Assembly: GCA_002077045.2 (NCBI GenBank) | Contig: KZ111141.1 | Span: 609,001 to 673,000, forward strand | Length of the DNA stretch: 64,000 nucleotides | Reading direction: 5' to 3' | DNA from: Rachicladosporium sp. CCFEE 5018 | Lineage: Eukaryota > Ascomycota > Dothideomycetes > Cladosporiales > Cladosporiaceae | Part shown: positions 56,140 to 64,000 of the stretch, piece by piece | Position numbering within the stretch: the first letter of the stretch is position 1 | Layout: the number at the start of each line of letters is the position of its first letter | The notes under the pieces: model-generated | Seen by the model: only the letters and a program-made list of their open reading frames with translations | Told to the model about the DNA's origin: nothing | Database searches by the model: none | Program-made: the position numbers and the translations under genes

Positions 56140-56809
56140 GATTGCACTGTGCTCGAGAGTCGTAATGCGATCAGAATGGATGCCAATGCGATGCAGAACG
56201 ATGCGATAAGATGTGCACAAACGTAGGATCTTTCCGCGTGTCTCGTGAGCGCAAGACCTCTAGAGTCGCTCACGGTTCTACCTAAGCAGAATGAGTATTA
56301 ATGTTGCGGTGAATCGAAGAAGCGGAGAGTGGTGTTGCGCTCGCATACTTGAACTTTTTTGTTCTTGCCATGGTGGGGCGAGCTTGGGATCGGCGGCGCA
56401 CATGGCGCGCCGCTAGGGATCTGGCCGAATCATCGCGGTACTCGGTCCGGTAAACTATGCTTTCGGTATTCAATTAGCATGTCGTGTACATGAAGTCTGC
56501 AATCTGAGATCATTGGAAGGGAACTGGACCGATGTTGCAGTTCTGGAAAGTTTGCTGCAGCATTGAAGGTAACAGGGGAGCTATTCCCTCCATTGATTCG
56601 ATACTTGCTGTGCTTCTATCGACTTGGCCACAACAGCGACCTCGATCGTCCTGGATCGCTGAGAAGCGAATTGGCATGAGCACCTGATGATGCTCAACGC
56701 TCATCAAGCCAGGTGCCGAGCTCTCGCAACTCCGTCGCTGTGCAGCACCGAGGCTTCTGTATCACTTCTCCGAGGCACGATGGTGTCCGCACAATGTGCA
56801 ATGCGTACT
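56140..56809. other. Intergenic region
   Basis: About 670 bp. Only short frames without support. Confidence 0.4.
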
Positions 56810-58243
56810 CTAGTCCTCCTCCTCATCGCTGTCGCAGAGATCAACGATCTCCGACTCAGCGACCTTCGCCTTCTTCCTGCCCGAGCTCTCCGAAGCGATC
56901 GTGATGTCGTTGTCTTCCGTTCCCGGTGTGCTGGCAGCCAAGGTCTCTGATCGAGCACGTTTGGACCTATCTCCCTCCTTCTTGATCTTGACCGCAGCCA
57001 CCTTCTCGGCTCGGAGACGGACCACTTCCTCCATGAGCTCCGCCTGCGTCAAGCTTGCAGCATCACGCTCCTCTAGCGGCACAGGACTCGGTGTACGCTC
57101 TATAATGCCTTCGGCCACAAGCCCGCCTGTAGCATGTCAGCGATACGCGTCCTCAGCGCCTTTGGGTGACGTACGATGAGTGCGGTACTCGAAAATATAC
57201 ACAGCCACAGGCGCTTCTCCGTACGGGTATGTTGCATTGACCCAGTGGTTCGTCGTGGGCTTCGCCTTTCCCAACCTGTGGCACGATCAGCACGTGGTTC
57301 GTAAGATGTCGCGTTGTGAGTCTTGCACTCACTTCGCATGATGAGTGACCGCGCGACCCTTCAACGCCTTTTCTGGAACACCTTTGGCAGCGGCTGAGGT
57401 GAAATCGGTCGTCGTATCTAGGGAGCTGGAGGATACGTACGGTGTGTTCTATACAAGAAGCGGTAGGTGCAGATTGGCTGCTCGCCCCAAGAATACTCCA
57501 CTTTTGTGCCCGGCCGACTTATGTTCGCCACTGGGACAGGTACCGCGTCACCCAAACTGTAAACCATCAGTAGGTTGCCACAGCAGGGGATATGTAGAGG
57601 CGCACCCTGCGCGGCACGAGATCGCACGACCCTTCAGTGCCTTCTCGGGGACCTTCTTCGGGACGAGGTGCTTTTGGGTCTGCCTGCTGGGATCGCCGCT
57701 TTCGACGGAGTGATAGGTTCTGGGGCAGGCTGGATTGGAGACTTGCAACACCTATGCACCGTAAGGCGTATCTCGCCCAACTGAGAGACGCTATCCTTGG
57801 CATTAGCGCTTGGACGTGCGTCCGCTGCGACGAGGTCAGTGGTCCGTACATGCAGGCGAGGGGAGCACGACATACTCGTAGCCAACGGAGCGAACTTCAA
57901 CTTCCTCCGAAACCCGCCAGTGGTGATATCTGTAAGAGACGTGCGGACGCCCTGACGCAGCCGTGTGTAGTCGTTGAAGTAGTAGCAGATCTTCTCGCCA
58001 TCGATGTACATTCGTGGCTTCGGGAGTGGCCTCAATAAAGGCCGTGGTAGTGTAACTAGCGTTCTGATCGCCTCGTACTTCTGTGTCGGCAGCGTACTCG
58101 CGGAGTGGTCGATTGTCAATGCTGACACTAACGCTCACGCCAGGAAGGGAGTCGGCGATCATGGTGTCGACCTTAGGAAACTCCCGCCGCAGTTGTAGTG
58201 CGGTTTGGCGAGATAGTCGGAGTCGCTCCCTAGGTATAGGCAT
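56810..58243 (-). pseudogene. Disrupted DUF7918 paralogue with duplicated C-terminal module
   Basis: Pieces, 5' to 3': 58243-57876 (SVSVSIDNRPLREYA, FIEA, then YIDGEKICYYF in another frame), 57824-57606 (SQLGEIRLTVHR ... VPEKALKGRAISC), 57556-57441 (VEYSWGEQPICTYRFLYRTH), 57393-57333 (VPEKALKGRAVTHHA), 57275-57175 (TYPYGEAPVAVYIFEYRTH) and 57126-56810 (Lys/Arg-rich tail ending VDLCDSDEEED). The KGRA...YRTH module occurs twice, each with its intron at the same place, while the 317-aa paralogue has one. About 25 residues between FIEA and YIDG are missing with a frame change near 58005-58030. A 32-nt GT..AG segment (57720-57751), too short for a usual intron, must be skipped. Most likely a decaying gene; the exon pattern shows it was once functional. 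Confidence 0.7.
57175..57606 (-). repeat. Tandemly duplicated DUF7918 C-terminal exon pair
   Basis: Two successive copies of the module [PEKALKGRA - intron - LG(D/K)A ... Y.(W/Y)GE.P...Y.F.YRTH], split at about 57400. Each is interrupted by an intron at the same codon, two to three residues before LG. The two differ at most non-motif positions, so the duplication is not recent. Confidence 0.7.
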
Positions 58244-58911
58244 GGAAGTGACTGCATGTGTATGGAAGGCTCAATGTCCAGAAGCTGCGCGGCACAGCCC
58301 AGCTCGGCAGTGAATCTCAGGCAGCTTCAAGGTGAAGTCGCGATCCAGGGACGCGCTCCTGCCTCTACTTCTCCTGATTTCTGCAAGGTGAGCAGTGCTA
58401 TGATCAGCTGCGCCGTAGCATATACCATCGCATTGCTACATGCGTGAGAGACGCGGGTCTAGAACTTCGCATCTGCCTCTAAACGCAGGGTAGTCTAAGA
58501 TTCGCTGTGATGGCGATGTCTATAGGCTCGCTCACAGGAGTGTTTGAGACGTGTAGGAGCGCGATTGCTCCAGCCGCGTGATCCCGTGACCCGGCGCTTT
58601 CGAAGCGGTAGGTACCGCCCCATGTTCAAGCTTGACTGACCAGGCCAGGCGTTGGTTGGATACTTAAAGCTCATGCCTCGCGATCTTGCTTCGGTTGTTT
58701 TTACGCGTCGCCTCGTACCAAGGAAGCTCATCCGCGCACGTGTCACCACCGGCAGCAGCCCACTTTTACCTCTTTGCACGCGGCAAACCACTTTTAGTCC
58801 TTGCTTCCCCGTCGGCGCGCACTCCTGTGCAGCCGCCCTGCTGGGCCAGGCACGCATTTTGTATTGGCCTGAGGTTCATCACTCCCGGCTAAAGTGACTT
58901 TTTGTTGCATC
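58244..58911. promoter_or_regulatory. Divergent intergenic region between DUF7918 paralogue and NC2-alpha
   Basis: About 670 bp. No gene supported. Confidence 0.4.
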
Positions 58912-59691
58912 ATGGCATCAAATGGTCAATCCTCAGAATTCACGCGAAACGCTCCACGTTCACCAGATCTTTCATCGAGTACTGCACATCGACCTCAGTC
59001 ACCTGATCTCTCTGGACTCGGCGCTCCTAGATTTGAGGGCGGTTACAATCCCCATCGACGGAGTTTGTTATCATCTTCATTCAGCAACGACAGCTTCGGC
59101 GCAGGCGCAAGAAGTCAACCCACCTCAGTACCACAACAATCATATCAACAACAACCGCAATTCAACATGCCACCACGGAGTCGGATGAAGTCGGAAGCCG
59201 ATGTGCACATGCAGGACGCGCAACCAGGCTACCCGATCCCACCATCAAATGGCTTCTCAATGGGCCCAGACGATGCATCCTCAGGTCCCTCCGACCCAAC
59301 ACACGGCGTCACCCTCAAGACCTCCTTCCCAGTCGCGCGGATAAAGCGTATCATGCAAGCCGACGAGGACATTGGCAAGGTCGCCCAAGTCACGCCCCAC
59401 GCCGTTAGTCGCGCCCTGGAGCTGTTCATGATCAAGCTCATTACTGCATCTGCAGAACAGGCGCGCGGACCTGGTACGGCGTCAGGAACGAGCAAAGGGC
59501 CGCGGAGAGTGCTGGCGCAGCACATGAAGAGGGCGGTACAGCAGGACAAAACGTTCGACTTCCTGGAGGAGATCATTGGGAAAGTGCCAGATGCGCCGAC
59601 GAAGGGCAAGAAGGAGGCTGGCAGTGATTCCGATGAGGTGAAGCCGAAGAAGCGAGGGAAGAAGAGGAAGGAGTCTGGCGAGGGCGTGTGA
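58912..59691 (+). CDS. BUR6: Negative cofactor 2 alpha (Bur6/DRAP1), histone-fold protein
   Basis: One exon, 259 aa from ATG 58912. Residues 1-125 are Ser/Pro/Gln-rich and disordered. The histone-fold (CBF/NF-Y type) domain spans ~130-220, with TSFPVARIKRIMQADEDIGK and VAQVTPHAVSRALELFMIKL. A linker rich in Gly/Thr/Ser interrupts the last helices (GPGTASGTSKG). The end is Lys-rich (KPKKRGKKRKE), likely nuclear localisation. NC2-alpha pairs with NC2-beta (Dr1) on TBP-bound DNA and blocks TFIIB/TFIIA entry. The motif ADEDIGKVAQ points to NC2-alpha rather than NF-YC or Pol epsilon subunits. Confidence 0.88.
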   Translation: MASNGQSSEFTRNAPRSPDLSSSTAHRPQSPDLSGLGAPRFEGGYNPHRRSLLSSSFSNDSFGAGARSQPTSVPQQSYQQQPQFNMPPRSRMKSEADVHMQDAQPGYPIPPSNGFSMGPDDASSGPSDPTHGVTLKTSFPVARIKRIMQADEDIGKVAQVTPHAVSRALELFMIKLITASAEQARGPGTASGTSKGPRRVLAQHMKRAVQQDKTFDFLEEIIGKVPDAPTKGKKEAGSDSDEVKPKKRGKKRKESGEGV

Positions 59692-60277
59692 AGCATCGCT
59701 GCGACATCAATCGCCCTCCCTTGTACCATCGCAAGATCTTGCTTTGGCGCCCAGGACAGGCGATCAACACAGAACACATAGACCTGCTTTTACAGCAGGC
59801 TGGGCCATCGTAAAATCAACGATCCGTGCGCGAAAAGTGCGCGCGGTCACGAGTCCGCATAGCGCAGACGTGAGTCGTCGAGCTATACACCAATGACGAG
59901 TGAGCGAGGACACCCGGACAGCTCGCCTTCAAGTGCCGACGATATCGAACAGCAAAAGCCTCTGGCAGAGCATTCACAATAAAGCCGGCGTGTGGAGCAT
60001 ACCGAGATGCTCTCAGCCCGAGCAGCTGCATACAACCGTGGAGGCTCTGGATTACAGCTGCAGCTTCCCCGCAGTAACACCAAATGACCGCACAGCACAT
60101 AACGGACATCTTTGTCTCCAGTACGCGGCACATCACATAGCCGCGGCAGTGCTCGAACAATGTTTCCATGACATTCATGGGCCTATTTTTCCTTTCCGTC
60201 TCAAACAATATCGCAAGTAGCATTTTCTCCACCTGTCCTTGCCTTCCAATTTCATCTGCTACTCTCAACACGCGACC
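59692..60277. promoter_or_regulatory. Intergenic region upstream of the aldehyde dehydrogenase
   Basis: About 590 bp. No gene supported. Confidence 0.4.
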
Positions 60278-60924
60278 ATGTCTAACTCAAAGCATTCCCT
60301 CGACTCGCTCAAGAATCCCTCCCTCCTCCGCAAACAAGGCCTCATCAATGGCAACTGGGTCTCCGCGTCTGCCTCCCCTTCAACGTTCGATGTCGTCAAC
60401 CCCGCCACCCTCGATGTCCTCGCGACGCTCCCAGAAATGAACAGCACGGACGTCAAGTTGGCTGTGGATGCCGCTCACGAGGCCTTCAAGACCTGGAAGA
60501 AGACTACGGCTCGCAGCCGCGCGAGGATGCTGAGGAAGTGGAGTGATTTGATGTTGGCGAATCAGGAGGATCTGGCGTTGATTCTGACGCTGGAGAACGG
60601 GAAGACGTTGACGGAGGCTAAGGGAGAGGTGGTGTATGGTGCTAGCTTTTTGGAGTGGTTTGCTACGCAGGCGGAGATGACGCATGGAGAGACTGGTGGG
60701 TCCAGCAGAGTCGCGGGATGATGCGAGGGTTGAGATGCTGACGGGTGACCCAGTGCCATCTTCCAACCCGAACCAGAGGATCGTCACATTCAAGCAGCCG
60801 ATAGGCGTAGCTGCCTGTCTCTGCCCTTGGAAGTACATACATCCTGTTTCTTTTTGATGTCAGCCTTCGATCATGTACTGACCCATGCGCACAGCTTCCC
60901 GATCGCCATGATAACTCGTAAATG
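60278..60924 (+). CDS. Aldehyde dehydrogenase (succinate-semialdehyde dehydrogenase type), 5' part only
   Basis: Exons 60278-60695, 60754-60832 and 60895 to the gap; introns of 58 and 62 nt keep frame. The ~175 visible residues start with the typical SSADH N-terminus (LRKQGLINGNWVSA, FDVVNPATLDVLATLPEM). They contain ILTLENGKTLTEAKGEVVYG and end at the cofactor-domain motif PWNFPIAMITRK, which is recreated exactly by the second splice. Catalytic Glu and Cys lie beyond the gap. SSADH oxidises succinate semialdehyde to succinate in the GABA shunt. The next contig carries SMEK, not the rest of this gene. Confidence 0.9.
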
Positions 60925-61024
60925 NNNNNNNNNNNNNNNNNNNNNNNNNNNNNNNNNNNNNNNNNNNNNNNNNNNNNNNNNNNNNNNNNNNNNNNNNNNN
61001 NNNNNNNNNNNNNNNNNNNNNNNN
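60925..61024. other. Assembly gap (100 N)
   Basis: Exactly 100 N, truncating the aldehyde dehydrogenase. The contig to its right starts at the same base as the contig after the 39159-39258 gap. Confidence 0.99.
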
Positions 61025-64000
61025 TCGCGCCGTCAGCCTCAACGGCGCTTCTGCAGGGCGGCATCGGCAGCGCGACTGAACAGCGACAGTGAGCTGCAGC
61101 GCGATTGACTCACGCTGCCATATACACCTTCAACCCCGGCCACGCTGGTCAACATCACCCCGACGCGCCCGCGGCAGCCGGGGCCACCCACCGCGCTGAC
61201 CGACGGAGCATGGCCGTGCCCCCCTCGCCCATGTCCCAGGAGCGCAAGCGCGTCAAAGTCTACGAACTCAAGAACAACGACTGGTACGACCGCGGCACAG
61301 GCTTCTGCTCAGGGCAACTACAGCCGCAATCTCCCACCGAGAACCCCGAGGCGCATGTCGTTGTACTCAGCGAAGATGAGCCAGAGCGCATGCTGCTGGA
61401 GACGAAGATCACGAAAGACGACGGCTACCAGAAACAGCAGGACACACTGATCGTGTGGACTGAGAGCAATGGCGTGGACATGGCGTTGAGCTTTCAGGAG
61501 GCCGAGGGGTGTTCGGCTATATGGGAGTTTGTCTCTGATATTCAGACACGACTTGCTGCCTTTGCGCCGGATGGTGATCTGTCGGACGATCTGCTGGATT
61601 CTGGGCATATATTGAGTCTGCCGGAGCCGGCGTTGGGGAGGTTGGAGGACGTGGAGAACATTGTGCGACAAGCGAGCGCGACGCCACATGGGCGGGAGGC
61701 ACTCATCAAATTCATTCTTAGCCCGGAGCAGCAGTATATTCTCAAGCTGGCGCCGCTGGTCGAGATGGCAGAGGATCTGGAGAGTCTATCGGATCTGCAT
61801 CGTTTATGCACGATCATGAAGCACCTGATATTGCTAAACGATTCGTCGATCATCGAGTTCGTTGTAACGGACCAGGCGATCATGGGGGTGGTGGGCGCGC
61901 TCGAGTGTAAGTAAATGCGCGGAAGGCGAGTATGCGCGCGACTTTGTGCTAATCTTTGAAACAGACGACCCTGACTTCCCCTCACATCGTGCGAACCACC
62001 GACAATACCTCTCAGACCCGACAAAGTTCAAGCAAGTCGTCGAGATCAAAGACGAGGACGTGCGAAGACGAATACACTGCACCTACCGACTTACATATCT
62101 CAAAGACGTCGTGCTGGCACGAATACTGGACGATCCTACTTTCTCTGTGCTCAATTCACTTATATTCTACAATCAAGTCGACATCATCAACTTTCTGATT
62201 CGGACGGAAGAATTTCTAGGCGAGCTTTTCAGTATATTCAATCCCGCAGAGCCCAGCCAACGAAGAAAGAAGGAAGCAGTGCTGTTCATCAAAGACTGTT
62301 GCTCGGTGAGCAAGACAATACAGGCTCAGTCGAGAGCGCAGCTGTATCATCAATTCATTGGACATGGACTGTGGCAGGTTGTAGAGTTCGCGCTGAAACA
62401 TCACGATGCGGCAGTGAGAGTGGCAGGAACAGACATTTTAGTCTCACTAATCGATCACGACCCGCATATCGTGCGAGGGCAGATCTTCAACGCCAGCAGA
62501 GAGGACAAGACGCCACTAACAGATACTCTGATCGAGTTGCTATTGATAGAAACAGATCTAGGCGTGAAGAGTCAGATGGCTGACGCTATCAAAGTGCTGC
62601 TCGATCCGGCGACGAACCAACAGCCCATGGATATCAATCGCACACAGAACGGAGGCTTTGTGGCGAAGCAACGAGGAGCTGGTCCTCATAACACGGTACC
62701 TCCGCAAACCGATGCTTTCATCAGCAGATTCTACGAGAATGCAGCAATGCGCCTCTTCCAGCCACTAAGAGAATTGCAATTCCGACAGTCGATGGCCGGC
62801 ATGTCAGTCCACGAGACGAGCTTGTACACTCACTTGGTCGAGATCCTGTGCTTCTTCATGCGACAACACAATTACAAGGCGAGGGCCTTCATCATTGAGC
62901 AGCACCTGCACGAGAGTGTAGCGAGATTACTTGAGTGCCCGCAGAAGTACATCAAACTCACAGCGCTGAAGTGGTTCCGAATCACGATCGGCCTGCAAGA
63001 CGAATTTCACAATCGGCAAATGATCGCCCATCGACTTTTCAACTCGGTACTAGACATTGTCTACGAGACGATGCCGCGTGACAATCTCCTCAACTCTGCT
63101 TGTTTGGAGCTGTTCGAGTTCGTCCGCTCTCACGTGAAGCAGCTAGTCGTTCATATCGTGGAGCATTATCGCGAGCGCCTCGCAGGCCTGGAGTTTGTAC
63201 CAGTCTTCAAGGGTCTGATACAGAAATATGATAACATCCAGGAAGGTCTCCTGACGAATGGCATCGATGACTCGGTTTCCACTATCGAGGGCACTCCACA
63301 ACGACTGACGAACGGCTTCCACCGTTTCGCTTCTGGTCTGAAGGAAGTCGATGCTGACGAGGAGGCGTACTTCGCTAACGACGATGACCCCGATGCTGAT
63401 GACGACGATGAGAACGGCCTCCCCACAGCTGCGAACACTCGAATCAACATGCCCAACGGTGCTAGCCCGGCTCGACCTCTCGTGCCGTACTCAGATGATG
63501 ACGAGGATGCCATGGATATGCTGGCAGCGTCGCCAGACCGAAAAGACGATTGCTCGGATCCTACGCCTCTTGACGAACAACTCCTCGAATCACCTCCTCA
63601 ACCCGAAGAAGCCGAGCGTGACCGCGGTAGAGACCGTAGACCGGTCCCTCTCGAACACAGCCCCGGCCGGCTCCAAAGTCCACCAGAGCCCATGGCCCTC
63701 AAGCGACGAAGAGAAGAAGACGAGCAAGAAGACGAGATCGGCAAGCTCATGGGCGGCGTCAAGCGACGGAACAGCTCCGCAGCATCTGTCAGCAGCACAC
63801 TGCGAGAAACGACACTCAGCAACGATCACGATCTTCCAAACGGAGTCCATGACGTTCAACCAGGCGCCAATGGAGTCTCGCACACGCATACCGGACCGTT
63901 ACTTCGGAGAAAGGGCAGTCTCAAGACGAGGAATGAAGGCATAGTCATGAAAGTCAAGAGGGAGGAGTACGCTGTGAAGCGGGAGCCGAACGTGCAGTCT
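61025..64000. repeat. Duplicated block 2, copy D (pairs with 39259-42234)
   Basis: Same sequence as copy C with no indels and roughly three dozen substitutions, mostly after 63600. It is cut by the end of the window, so the true length of the duplication is unknown. Confidence 0.96.
61210..64000 (+). CDS. PSY2: PP4 regulatory subunit 3 (SMEK/Psy2), copy D, runs off the window
   Basis: Exons 61210-61906 and 61965 to beyond the window, with the same intron as copy C. The frame is open to the end. Differences from copy C include N/D in FAPDGDLS, S/N before GGFVAKQRG and D/E in STIEGTPQ. Several more fall in the acidic tail (for example NDHDLPNGVHDVQPG). None breaks the protein. The constraint on the N-terminal domains and the drift in the tail fit two functional alleles or homeologues. 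Confidence 0.95.

Noticed and set aside
8763..64000. A genuine transposon or tandem gene amplification behind the duplicated blocks
   Set aside because: No terminal repeats, target-site duplications or transposase; block edges coincide with 100-N gaps, so an assembly cause is more likely.
1..64000. tRNA or rRNA genes, CRISPR arrays, retroelements, secondary-metabolite cluster
   Set aside because: None recognised by eye on either strand. The SDR, 2OG oxygenase and GH29 genes are interspersed with housekeeping genes, and no backbone synthase is present. A covariance-model tRNA scan could still find something I missed.

Overview
The window is nuclear DNA of a filamentous ascomycete fungus. Genes are dense, intron-poor and roughly 50-55% GC. 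Introns are 52-66 nt, GT..AG, often with CTAAC/CTGAC branch sites. Gene content is typical of Pezizomycotina: large USP deubiquitinase, DUF3659 protein, DUF7918 proteins, GPI-anchored GH29 and PKA. The style and the near-identical duplicated blocks suggest a Dothideomycete, possibly a Capnodiales/Mycosphaerellales black yeast with a heterozygous or duplicated genome. That placement is inference. Four runs of exactly 100 N (8663, 24049, 39159, 60925) divide the window into five contigs.

Contig 1 (1-8662): N-terminal part of a THADA/Trm732 homologue (-) divergent from TIM23 (+), a hypothetical protein, a Gly-rich reading frame broken by one TGA, and an M61 metallopeptidase (-). Contig 2 (8763-24048): 5' part of a GH29 alpha-L-fucosidase (-), divergent from coronin (+), a protein with a degenerate retropepsin-like domain (+), and a very large USP deubiquitinase (+) cut by the gap. 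Contig 3 (24149-39158): 3' half of a Ras-like GTPase, a small Arg-rich secreted protein (-), a disordered protein (-), an SDR (-), ATG3 (-), a 2OG-Fe(II) oxygenase with a 15-nt minisatellite (+), the complete but frameshifted GH29 gene (-), and a second coronin copy cut by the gap. Contig 4 (39259-60924): PP4 regulatory subunit 3 (SMEK/Psy2, +), a DUF3659 protein (+), a DUF7918 protein (+), DGAT (+), a small ORF and PKA catalytic subunit (-), an SLC35F transporter (-), a disrupted DUF7918 paralogue (-), NC2-alpha/Bur6 (+), and the 5' part of an aldehyde dehydrogenase (+). Contig 5 (61025-64000): a second SMEK copy running off the window.

The main structural signal is two pairs of near-identical blocks: 8763-11765 with 36158-39158, and 39259-42234 with 61025-64000. 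Each pair meets an N gap at stretches where the copies are identical. This is what is expected if alternative haplotypes or homeologues were broken at unresolved sequence and then placed on one scaffold. Gene order across gaps should not be trusted; the 3' part of contig 3 and the 5' part of contig 2 look like two versions of one locus.

No gene cluster, mobile element, CRISPR array or obvious new multi-gene system was found. The genes are mostly housekeeping: tRNA modification, mitochondrial import, actin, ubiquitin, autophagy, phosphatase/kinase signalling, lipid synthesis and transcription. The most unusual local features are the disrupted DUF7918 gene with a tandemly duplicated C-terminal module, a DGAT intron ending in GG instead of AG, the oxygenase minisatellite, and the retropepsin-like domain whose catalytic Asp is replaced by Cys.
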